From Welwitschia mirabilis (lineage: Eukaryota > Gnetophyta > Gnetopsida > Welwitschiales), in assembly GCA_051453625.1 (NCBI GenBank), contig JBOZIK010000001.1, positions 250,719,051-250,783,050 on the forward strand: DNA of 64,000 nt, given 5' to 3'. The notes below the pieces were generated by a model. That model did not search any database and was not told the DNA's origin. It saw only the letters and a list, made by a program, of their open reading frames with translations. This document shows, piece after piece, positions 12,311 through 23,356 of this stretch. The position numbers and the translations under genes are program-made. Each line of letters starts with the position of its first letter. Positions within the stretch are counted from its first letter, which is position 1.

Positions 12311-12319
12311 TTATTTATA
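12311..12319 (-). promoter_or_regulatory. TATA-like box in the right (5') gypsy LTR
   Basis: Minus strand TATAAATAA, the same box as in the left LTR. In this 5' LTR it would drive transcription toward gag. Confidence 0.55.
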
Positions 12320-12543
12320 ACAACTTACAGTAGAAAATGAAAAACAGAAGGCACAGCATAATGCGCTCTTTTATACAAAAGAAATGGACGAAATAGTCAA
12401 GGGTCACTGTCAAAGTTGGTTACATGTCAGTGTCATCCTAACTGTGGTCCAGAAAACATGAGGGATGATAATTCATTTCAAAAGATAACTCAGCATGATG
12501 ACTCAATAGTGATTTATCAATCCACATTAGCATCTAATAGTGT

Positions 12544-12583
12544 CATCGTCTTGTTTGTCATGGAAACAACATAGGGCTGATGT
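12544..12583. repeat. Hairpin-like motif, copy in right LTR
   Basis: Counterpart of 5675-5716. The core TTTGTCATGGAAACAACATA has diverged from the left copy. A second related pair sits at about 5560-5600 and 12430-12470 in the two LTRs. Confidence 0.55.
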
Positions 12584-12816
12584 TATTCTTAATTATTTAA
12601 TTGAAGATAAACTTAACATCTTTGTCAGTAATCCTTCTCTAAAGATCTATGCATCAAAATGTGCTTTTAATACATCAAATTTGGGTAAGAATTGCACATT
12701 TCTAAGATTTTCTATCATTTCTCCAAAATCCTTAGAATTGAACTTAAACCTATATAAATATCCTATAAAACAACTCATAAAACTCCATTAAATAACCATA
12801 AATTGGTAGCACAACA

Positions 12817-15524
12817 ACATCCTTTGAGATACATTAATCATTATACAAAGAACCTAAATCAAAGCATTGAAAATGAGAAAATTAATTCATTAATTTTCTC
12901 AAAGGACATGTTTTATGCTAGTTAGTTATTAAATATCATGCAATATTCTATTTATTAAGTTATATTAACAATTCATGTATTATTATCACAATTATTTATT
13001 ATAAATAAACATTATTATGATTATGATAAGGGTATGATATTATGACATGGTATTATAACTAAATATGACTTTGTCATTAATTATGAAGAATTCATAATCA
13101 TTGAGTGCAATTAAATGGATTTATGACTATGACAAGATAAGATGATTTTCCTAAAAATTCTAAAGAGACATAGAGTTTTATCATTAGTTAATCCTTGTAC
13201 ATTTCCATTAGATTGGATTATTCTTGAGAGGCCATTTGAGGGTGTTATTGTATTGGTTAATAAGCAAGATATTTTATTTACTATTATTTCTCAAAATAGT
13301 ATTCTTATTTTTCTTATTAATACAATAATTTAGAAAATACAAGCTAAAATGTTGCATTTTACTCATGCACTCCAACACCCAAGAATTCCAATCTTAAGCC
13401 TATAGTATTAATTGTTATGAAAAAGTGATAGTTTATACTAAACAACAAAAAGCCATTAAAGCATAAAATAATAAATGTAGGAAAAAATAATGGACATATA
13501 GATTTACGTGGCACAATTATTAAATGTAGAGGGAAATTTCCACAATATAAGTGAGAGCTCTATAGACATTCATACAAATGAAATTTTTGCATAGGGCTAA
13601 GTTAATAACTTAAGTCAAGATTTAAAACCCTAAATCTTAATTTCTATTTATACATAAGATACTTTATACTTTGAGTTTTAATTACAAATGAATAATAATC
13701 TAATATAAGGAGTCTAGTGTAATATTTAGATTTACTCATAACATAGTATGCATTTACTTTTATTTTAAAAAATAGTAAGAAAAATCCCCTTTAATACTTA
13801 CTCTATAAAAGTAGTTCTTAGGACCATGAGTGCTAGACCTAATAATTTTTATATTCTATAATCTCTAAATTTGTGCTCTAGAAGTTAAGGTACATGTAGT
13901 ATTCTAAAATTTATAAAACTAGAATAATCTATTATAGTTTATACAACCCCAGTTGTAATTCTTCTACAACTATCATAATGAAACTTCTATGATCAAAGGT
14001 TTAGGTATATTTAGAAATGGTATATCTAAGGTATATTTAAGGGAAATTGATCAAAATAATTAAGGATATCAATATTGAAATAGTTTTTCTCTTAAGCACC
14101 AGGAATGGTTTTTCATAAGACAAACTACCAAGTAAGCTTAAGTTATGATTAAGATAATATATTAAAAATGAAAGTGTTTCATAAATAAGTGATAAATTAT
14201 TCATTTTAAATTTTGAATTGCATGCATGCAATTGGTCTATAGATGAATTATCTTATAATGTTATATATAAAGCACTAGGATAGTATAAAAGATATCATAA
14301 AAAGTAATAAATTAATCATTTAAAATCTAACAATACATTAGAGGGAGTAACTCAAAATGATAAATATAAGAAAATATTCAAAATTAATATTACATAACTA
14401 GTTATCATAATGACATCAATGATGGAATAGAAACTAAATCTAATGACAAATTAAAGTGAATTAACTAATGATGTAAAAAGTACAAAAAATAATAATTTAG
14501 TGAAAAATACACTTTTAGGATTGATAAGATAGATTACTTATGGTATAATCATTTCCACATCTTTAAGGAAGTAGAAAGGATATTTAGAGCTTTATGATGA
14601 GACAAGCATCATAGTCAAGAAAAATATAGATTAGTCAAAATGTAATTCAGATGTAAAGTGGACATTAATCCAATACAATATGATATGAAATTGAATCACC
14701 TCAACCCTTGAGGAAGGTTATTTTTATATAGCCAAAAATTTAATTGTTGATTATAACAGTACATATTTACTACATTAGGATATGTGAAATATATATAAGA
14801 TAGATTTAATTAATTATTAGAAATAATTAAGTTATTTCTTAGTCTTGTAGAGATCTTTGTTTCAATTTTAAATTTATCTAACTTATACATTTTTTAAGGA
14901 ATATATTAACTGGTTTTTAATCCATATTTTTGAAGATCTTCCTTCCTAAAAATGCTAATGACATTATGGATCTTAATATTGGTACTACTCTTATCTGGTT
15001 ATATGCCTAGATCAAAGAATAGATAGCTTTAGATGATTTGTAAGATAAAATATAAGAATTAATCCTTTTAAATAAAAATTTAAATTTTATAAGGATTAAA
15101 CTTGACTAGTAGTAATTAAATGTTAGTCATAATATTTATGGTCTTAAGTATTTTATTTACTAAATATTATAAGGTTATAACATGATTTTACTGGTATTTT
15201 AGTAAATAACATTCAAGATTAAATTAAAAGGGTTATCTACGCATTTCTTTTTTTGCAAAATACCATTATCATACTTGAAGATAAATGATTAAATAAGCTT
15301 AAAAACTTTAAACTTGCATACATAATTATTTCTTGAATTATAGTAAATCAAGATATGCATAAGATTAAAAAATAAGAAAAATTTTCTAAGTTCTTAAATT
15401 TAATCTCATTTATAATTTTTAATTTTTTATCAAAATATGAAAAACTAAAGATAATTATATGAGTCTTCTATTATGTTAAGGAATAAAATGATCAATATTT
15501 TGAAAATTTTTAATTCCTTACATT
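12817..15524. other. AT-rich DNA between two LTR elements, no gene recognised
   Basis: No domain or element end was recognised. One short stretch near 13500 (AGATTTACGTGGCACAA) resembles a phrase common in plant copia LTRs, but too little is present for a call. Short open frames at 13142-13333 and 14037-14231 show no family pattern. Confidence 0.5.
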
Positions 15525-16735
15525 TGTTGACATGTATAAATTGATATTTACCTTAAGTATATTAGACCAATTTATCATTAGTGAAGACAATGAATTAACT
15601 ATTTTAACCATAAAAGCATGTCTTTTACCTTTTTCAATGTCATACTTGAATTTCTATTTTTTCTTATGACGTCTTCAAGTAATTTGCTACACTCTAGAGC
15701 TTATACCAAAAGAAGCTAAATAAATAAAAAATGTAGCTAGCACTAGCTAGCTATATGATGACACCAGTCACTTTTGAAAAATGCCTTCTAAACATACATT
15801 CTAAAGCCATCATGAAAAAACATTCAGGTTCTTATTATGGAATTAATAAGTTATTGTAGAGAAATTGCTCATTACCTGCTATTGTAAAAATGATAATTTT
15901 CTAATGTAAACCACTAATCAATAAATCCTAATGTATTGAAACACTAGACCTAGTTTATCCTATAAAAAGGATCAAACACCTTATTTGTAAATACAAATAA
16001 TATTTAATTAATAAGAGAATTTAGCTTTGAAGGAAGAACACTCTTGTCATGTCTTTCTAGTTTTTCTCCTATGAAAAGGGACTAGTCTTGAGGCTAGCTT
16101 AATATTTCTTTATTAAGTTTGAGTTATTACTTATTACATATAGTGGTTTTGTTTTTATAATAAAATAGTAGTTTACATTTATTGATCTTTTTTATGAGCT
16201 AGTTCATACATCTAGTGCTTGATATGAAGCAACAGTATTACTCAGATATTTATGTTTCTAAGTGAATTCTTCTTGTTTATGTTTTTATTGCATAATTTGG
16301 TTTTATTTGATGATTTTTGGAATTTGTTTTCCTACTTATCATGCTTATGTATAAGCAATAATGGATAGAGTAACTAAGCAATCTCATTAATACTTATATG
16401 ATTAATAAGATAATGTGATGATGATCTAAGTTACAATAAACTTGGCATATAAATGATTTAAGGAGGACCTTAGATTATATCTCTAAATAAATTTATCTTG
16501 TTTATCAAAATATTTAAGTTAAGTCTTGAGTGCTATATCCATTTTCAAATTCCATTCATTGATTTCTTATTTTAACATTATTAGTTTAAATTCTACTTTA
16601 ATTTTTTTCTAGTTTAGAAATGTGCATTATTTTACTATATTCCTCTCATGAATTATCCTTTAAACGAGAATGACATTGGATCCTTTGTACAATAAATACC
16701 TTAGTTTTTATTTGTAAAAGAAGGCCTCAACTATA
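15525..16735 (+). repeat. Left LTR of the second LTR element
   Basis: Begins TGTTGACATG. It shares with 20794-21977 an ordered series of matches, among them TCATGTCTTTCTAGTTT, GGACTAGTCTTGAGGCTA, ATAATAAAATAGTAGTTTA, and ACTTATCATGCTTATG. The end is set where the alignment with the right copy stops (AAAAGAAGG). Confidence 0.75.
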
Positions 16736-16845
16736 TTTTTAATTCCATTACTAGGGATAATGATGTGATAGCTTTATAGTAGATATACATAGCTTTTTCT
16801 TTTCTACATCATAGATTTGATTATTTTTCATTTTCTTCCATTTTG

Positions 16846-16990
16846 TTAGTGGTTAATACTATTCCATTTTCAATGATACCTAAACTAGTCTAGTTTTTCT
16901 TATAAATTTCTATATTTCTTTTAGTTTCTGTACTTTCCAGTGGTGGGTACTAGTCTTTCTTTAGTGATACCTAAACTAGTTCTTTTTTAT
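16846..16990 (+). repeat. Short leader repeats (TGATACCTAAACTAGT)
   Basis: TGATACCTAAACTAGT occurs twice here, each time close to a TAGTGGTTAATACTA-like phrase. The same pair recurs at about 27441-27456 and 27495-27542 upstream of the gypsy gag. This links the leaders of the two elements. Confidence 0.6.
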
Positions 16991-19900
16991 TTCTTTTATA
17001 TTTTCATGAATTTTTTAGCTATAACTAAAATATAATTGCTATATCAATCTTTATGATTTTAGTGCTAACTAGTTTATGCAAGTTTCACTGCCTAGTTTCT
17101 CTCAAACGAAGGATGAAGTGATGAGAACTTAAAAAAAAAAAGTAGAAATTAGCAAATAATGACATAGATAAAATTCTTCTTTTCCTTCTTTTTTTACATT
17201 TTTTATTACATTATATTTTTTATTTTTCGTATTGTATGCATTAGATTAGACTTCTGAGTTTTATTTCTACAATTTTGATTTTTAATATTTTTTCATATGT
17301 TTTATTTCTTTTGATTTATTTGCTATTTTCATTTTGTACCATTCATTTTCTATTTTCTATTATATGAACTATTATGTGTGATTTCAAACATAATGCTTCT
17401 CTTTTTTTCTAAAATTATTTTAAGAAAAACAATAGGTATTGCTAGTAAACCTCACTAGTGTTGTCTTTCTTTTTGCATTAAACATCTTCAGATTTTGTAT
17501 AGAATCTCATTTGGACCCTTTGAACCCTTTCTAATATTAGATCCCTTCTAAAACCTTATAGATATATGGAAAAATGATTTTAATGATGAATTCTATAAGT
17601 ATTCTAAACATCAAATAAACTCTAACATTGGAAGGTTATGTTTTTATTAGAGCCATGAAATTTATATAACTTTGCTAATTACTATCAATATGGATTTTAA
17701 CCTATACAAATTATAGTTGATTAAATTTAACCAAAATAAATTATAGGGAATTATTTTTAATTATAATACTTAGATACACTTCATGCTTTGTTAACCACCT
17801 ACCATGCTTAGATTACATCTTCACTCTTATCAAGAAACTTATAAATCTATATCCTCTAACTTATATCCTTTACTTTATCATGAATATCCTTTATAATCCT
17901 TTTTTTTAAACTAATACCCTTATAATCAATGCCTTATCTCAAATTTCTTATAGGAGACCTTTTAGAAATTTTTGAAAAAGCACATTTAAAATCATTAATA
18001 TCCTCTCATCCTTCCTTCATTCAACCAATTTGAATTAGAAGGTACATGTATGGAAGATACCCAAGTCATAGCCATTATAAGGGAGGAAGAAAGAAATAAG
18101 AAACTAGAGTTTGAGTAACTACAAGATGAGGAGTTACCTAATCAACATTATAAGGAAAAAGAAGTTGAACAAATCATATGAGTTTTATTATATAAAGAAT
18201 CCTTACCTTCTCAAAACTTCCATAATCAAGACCTCTTCATTTCATATTTGCCTCACACACAACCACATTAAGATAAATCCCCTAGAAATTTTTATGAGGA
18301 GGAGGAAGTATAACTCACAAAACTTTAATACATTAGGAGTGCTTACCTTCTTCTCAAGATGTCCATGAGTAAAATGATTTCATATCATCATTATCTCTTA
18401 AGAATTCAAGTATTAATGTAGAAAATGAAGTTTTCATTTAGTCACAACCACTTTCTAAGGATGTTACACATTTTTCTCCAATGATAATTCATTTCAACAA
18501 GTTTTTGAAACTTCACCATTTCGTAAGATCTATTAAAAAAGTAAAAATAAGCTAAAGAATGGACTCTTTTAAACCTTGCATACATAAATTTTACTACTTA
18601 CTTGAATGGTGTTTTCTTTGATTTCATAAAGTCACGTATGCAAATGTATATGGATAATCTTCTAATTGAGGACATATCATCTCCCTAAAGCCATTGCACT
18701 CTTAAACCACATACCTTAATCATCTTAAGATTCTTTTCATGCATCATAGATAAAAATCCTATCATGAGGAAACCTTAGTTTTATTACATAGTTCTAACAT
18801 AGATTTGTTTCCTTGTAGATTAAATTTAGAATGGGAAATGCTAAAAATATTAAAACCATTATTTCTTATTGGTTTTTTTCACTTAAAAACACTTAAACAT
18901 TATCACTTATATAATCATCATCTTAAACCATTTTAGTTAGATAATCCTAAGTTTCATCCATACCATAGAATAATCCATTACTGCCTTAAACCTTACCAAC
19001 CACATCTCCCAACATGGTCTACTTCATAAGGCTAACTTGTCATCCCTCCCTTTCATTCATTTATGAATTTTTTAGACTTAATAATAGTCTATAGTATTTA
19101 ATAAATAAATTAATAATAGGTAATATTTTTATCATTTTAATTTTTGATAAGATTAGGTGTACTTGTAACTTTTAAGAGAAAGTTATGATTATTTTAAGTT
19201 ATGCTGTTAAAGTTTCCATTCACTTGATACCTTTAATTTTGAAAAAGTAAATGAATGATAAAGTGGAATTTACTTTATTATTATACTCTTTATTTTCAAA
19301 ACTTTATGGGGTAAAGATATTTCTTAATTAGGCTAATGGATTAATGATTCCTTCTATGTGCATTAAAAAATTTTTATGAGAATTTGAATTAAAAAATGTG
19401 TGTGTGNNNNNNNNNNNNNNNNNNNNNNNNNNNNNNNNNNNNNNNNNNNNNNNNNNNNNNNNNNNNNNNNNNNNNNNNNNNNNNNNNNNNNNNNNNNNNN
19501 NNNNNNNNNNNNNNNNNNNNNNNNNNNNNNNNNNNNNNNNNNNNNNNNNNNNNNNNNNNNNNNNNNNNNNNNNNNNNNNNNNNNNNNNNNNNNNNNNNNN
19601 NNNNNNNNNNNNNNNNNNNNNNNNNNNNNNNNNNNNNNNNNNNNNNNNNNNNNNNNNNNNNNNNNNNNNNNNNNNNNNNNNNNNNNNNNNNNNNNNNNNN
19701 NNNNNNNNNNNNNNNNNNNNNNNNNNNNNNNNNNNNNNNNNNNNNNNNNNNNNNNNNNNNNNNNNNNNNNNNNNNNNNNNNNNNNNNNNNNNNNNNNNNN
19801 NNNNNNNNNNNNNNNNNNNNNNNNNNNNNNNNNNNNNNNNNNNNNNNNNNNNNNNNNNNNNNNNNNNGTTTATCTTTGATCAATTTATTAGATATAATTA

Positions 19901-20793
19901 AATAAATTAGAGCTATGGATGCTCACTAGTAATGTAGCTCTAATGATTCACTTATGGCATGTTCAATTGCATTGAGGCTATAGATGTTTGCTGACAATGT
20001 AGCACTGATTTCTTTAAGAGGAACATTGTTAGCTCTATTGCAAGAAAAATTACACAACACTAAATGCCCACTAAGATAAAAATGCTTAAAAAAAATATAC
20101 TCATGATTATAGAAGAAAAAGTAAAAAGGAAATTAAGGTGGGAATTGGAGACCTTTTGTGTTTTGCTTTCTTTAATAATTATACTTAAAATTTGTTTACT
20201 ACTTTTAAATTTGCTTGAGTTAACTCAGTTGATACCTTACTTGTATTGCATTTAGATTTATTAAATAAAATTAAAATTTAAAAAATTTCAATAAACAAGG
20301 AATTAGCTTAGGTAATTTATCTCTTTCATTAATAGATGGTATGGTTGAGTTTTCATATGCATTGCCATTTTTCATTTCATGTTCATTCACATTACCATTT
20401 TCTAATAAATACTCCTAATAAACACTCCATTACTTAGCTATTTTCTTGCATTGTATCTTAGTTGAATTGCTTTGCATTTTTTTCATTACAATAAAATAAC
20501 ATGTAATGAAGCATCTCCCTTATAATGTAGCATCAACTTATTCTCAAATTCTACATTACTTTTTCTATCTTTTTAAACTTTGATGATAAATCTTAACTTT
20601 GGTTAGGGATATGCTACTCATAGTTTTTTAGAAAATTTCTAATTTTAATATCTTAAATTTCATAAATTGGCTAAAAATTCTTCAAATATTTTTGTTATTC
20701 TTACATACTTGAATGTTTCCCTTAGAAATGTTTCCATGTTAGTCATTCTTTATTAACTTTTTACTAAGGGACTAGTAAAATTTTGATTGAGGG
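16991..20793 (+). other. Interior of the second LTR element, no gene recognised
   Basis: Stops are frequent in all frames. An 85-codon open stretch at 18111-18368 is Lys-, Asn- and Ile-rich and matches no family that I recognise. A TG dinucleotide run ends at the gap edge at 19406. Confidence 0.5.
19407..19867. other. Assembly gap (461 N)
   Basis: Run of N that begins directly after a (TG)n microsatellite, a common place for assembly breaks. Confidence 0.99.
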
Positions 20794-21977
20794 TTTTAGC
20801 ATGTAAAAACTAACATTTAACTCAATAGTATTAGGCTAATTTATTATAGTAAAAACATTAAATTAGTTGTTTTAATCATAAAAACATGTATTCTACCTTT
20901 TATAATGCCATTCCTGAACTCATGCATTTCCTCATGCTCTTTTTGGGTAATTAGATACATTCTAAGCTTGTGCCAAATGAAGGAGCCAAATAAATAAAAA
21001 ATGCCATTAGAGCTAATTGCTTGTATGATGGTGCTAGTAATTTTCAAGGATTCTTTCCAAACTTACGTTCTAAAGACATTATGGATAAACATTTAGATTT
21101 TGATTATGGGCCTAGTCAATTACAATAGAAAAACCAACTATTACCTACTATTGTAAAAGTGATAATTTTCTAATGTAAAACTATACCTAGGAAATCCTGA
21201 TGTATTAAAATCCTAGCCCTAGTTTATCCTATAAAAATGCCTAATCACCTTATTTATAAAGACAAATAATATTTAGCTGAGAAGAAAATTTAACTTTAAA
21301 TAAAGAATACTCTTATCATGTCTTTCTAGTTTCCTCCTTTGGGAATGGACTAGTCTTGAGGCTACCTTAATGTTTCTTATTAAGTTTTAGTTATTATTTA
21401 TTAATGTACTAGAGTTCTATTTTTATAATAAAATAGTAGTTTAAATTTCTTTTTTAATTTATTTTGAATATTTAATTCTTAATATTAAGATAGACTATTA
21501 TTAAGATATTTTATATTTTTGAGAGAATTCTTCTTGTTTATGTCTTTGTTGCATTTCATTTCATGGTTTTGGGATTTTTTTTTATACTTATCATGCTTAT
21601 GAATAGGCCATGAGGAAAAAAGTGAGAAAGGGATCTCGCCAATACTTATGTGTTGAATGAGATAATATCATCATGATTCGAGCAATAATGAACTTGGCAT
21701 ATGAAGGATCTTTGTACAAAATTGCATTATATATCTAAATGAATTTCTCTTATTTGTTAAAACATTTAGGTTAATTCTTAAGTAATACATCCATTTTCAA
21801 CTCTTATCCATTGATTTATTCCTTTACCTTCTCAATTTAAATTCTACTTTCATCTTTTTAATAGTTTAGAATATGTTTATTTTATTATATTCCTACCATG
21901 AATTATTCCTAAGGAAAAAAGACATTGAGCCCTTTTTAGAATAAAGGCCCTAGTTTTCATTGATAAAAGAAGGTAGT
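20794..21977 (+). repeat. Right LTR of the second LTR element
   Basis: Partner of 15525-16735. The terminal TG is not intact (TTTTAGCATG against TGTTGACATG). Purine-rich DNA precedes it. Confidence 0.72.
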
Positions 21978-23342
21978 AAGCAACATCCCCAACTAAAGTT
22001 TTACACTTTCTTCCATCTTAGAAAGAGTGAAAAACATAAAAAATAATTTTCTAAGAACTTAACTTATACAAAGGAAAAAAATCATACATCTTTTATACTT
22101 AACTTTTAGAACATTACAATATAAGGAAGAAGCATATGGAGGGGAAAAAAGAAAATAAGTACATCAAGTAAAGAAAGATGACCTTTGAGGAGATATTAAA
22201 TGAGAAGAAACTTTCCTAGAGCTTAGGATAACATTATTTTATTGCTATTTTATTTATTTTATGTATAACTTTCTTTTTATATCATCTTACTCCAAAATCT
22301 TTGTACCTAGCTTTTGTATTTTTTTGGCATCATTTTAGACATTGGCCTTTTTCCTTGAGAGAAAATTAGAGCATGATATCCTTATCTTGGTGATTCTTCC
22401 TTCTATTCTTCTTTGTCTTGGTCTTATTAATTCTATTGTCTTCCTGATGTTCCAACTAGTCTTTTAGATATCTACTTTAATTTTTCATGTTTTTTTATCC
22501 TTGTTGTTTTTCATCTATTATATAATTAATAAATTTTCCACTTTATCCTTCAGCATGTAAGGGTTTATCACTAGTTATAAACCCAAGAATGTCATTAATA
22601 ATGATAGAAAGAGAAAAATATTTAATATTCCCTCTTACATACTTTATAAGATTTAAGATGAAATTTCATGTATTTGTTAATGTAGTAAGGATTAGGATTG
22701 GTGAAGGTAGAATTAATCACTTATCATCATAAGGTATCATATAATTAGATGATAGGTAATCTGATCATCTTTAAATGAAATTTATTAAGTTAAAATGTTT
22801 CATTAGGACACAGAGAATGTAACACATCATTTTAATAAGACTTAAATCATTAATTAATATTAAGAGTGCATGTAAAAGATAACTTAACTTATTTCTTATT
22901 CCACGATAATGAACGTCTTAAGAAGTGTGATATTTCTCTAATATGTGCTAATAGCTATAAACAAAATGACCTTATGAATGAGATCAAATAATACATATTT
23001 TATTATTGGATCTTAAGTTCATGATGATTGTACAAGACTTAAATGACTTTATGATACTAATATTTGGTGTCTTAATATAGGATACTTTGAATACTTAATA
23101 TTTATTACATGCTTTTAACAATAATAAGAGTGCAACAACACACTTCCTTTGAGGAAACATGGATATTATTATGGTCATATGCTTAGGAGTACATAAAAAC
23201 CCTTGTGAATATTAATGTTATGCTTACCTTTAAAAGCAAGATCTTCTTTGTAATAATAGATGGAGAATAATTTTAAGAAATAAAGATTTGATCTTGAGAA
23301 AATATTACTTATGATTCTTACACCTTTTTTATTTCCCCAACA
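21978..23342. other. AT-rich DNA ending in a probable copia LTR end
   Basis: No gene recognised. The last bases, TTTCCCCAACA at 23332-23342, look like an LTR 3' end because a primer site follows at once. The start of that LTR could not be fixed. One possibility is TGTAAGGG near 22556, but no second copy is present to prove it. Confidence 0.4.
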
Positions 23343-23344
23343 AG

Positions 23345-23356
23345 TGGTATCATAGC
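23345..23356 (+). other. Primer binding site, initiator tRNA-Met type
   Basis: TGGTATCATAGC differs by one base from the plant copia consensus TGGTATCAGAGC and lies two bases after a CA-ending LTR-like end. It marks an otherwise unrecognisable element. No gag follows in the next 2 kb. Confidence 0.6.

Larger units (their letters stand above)
4877..12816 (-). mobile_element. Ty3-gypsy LTR retrotransposon, gag-protease only, decayed
   Basis: A complete but degenerate element of about 7.9 kb read on the minus strand. Two direct repeats of about 1.07 kb (4877-5949 and 11748-12816) flank an internal region. In element order it holds a tRNA-Asp-type primer site, a leader, gag, an aspartic protease, a long stretch without recognisable coding, and a polypurine tract. 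I see no reverse transcriptase, RNase H or integrase motif. The 2.8 kb between the protease and the 3' LTR, which includes a 665-N gap, is too short for a normal pol. It is therefore probably a non-autonomous gag-protease element or a deletion derivative. The five bases beside each outer LTR edge (TTTAT and ACATC) do not match, so no target-site duplication is visible. The gag and protease resemble the Athila/Tat side of gypsy. Confidence 0.88.
11748..12816 (-). repeat. 5' LTR of the gypsy element (right copy)
   Basis: Partner of 4877-5949. In element orientation it begins TGTTGTGCTACC. The terminal CA has become TA at 11748-11749. A TATAAATAA box is conserved on the minus strand at 12311-12319. 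The short open frames in this LTR are chance. Confidence 0.9.
15525..21977 (+). mobile_element. LTR retrotransposon with ~1.2 kb LTRs, no coding capacity seen
   Basis: Two long direct repeats (15525-16735 and 20794-21977) align from end to end with moderate divergence and flank about 4 kb. The purine-rich GATTGAGGG just before the right repeat fits a polypurine tract, which suggests plus orientation. No gag or pol motif is recognisable between them. A 461-N gap interrupts the interior. The leader shares a repeated motif with the gypsy element at 25993-29930, and the first ~230 bases of the LTRs resemble 25993-26230. It is therefore probably a gutted relative of that element. Exact LTR ends are uncertain by some tens of bases. 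Confidence 0.7.

Noticed and set aside
12540-12791. 83-codon + strand open frame
   Set aside because: It lies antisense in the right gypsy LTR. The same place in the left LTR is not open, so there is no coding conservation.
19395-19406. (TG)n run as a regulatory or Z-DNA element
   Set aside because: Only about six units before the gap are visible. It is simply a short microsatellite.
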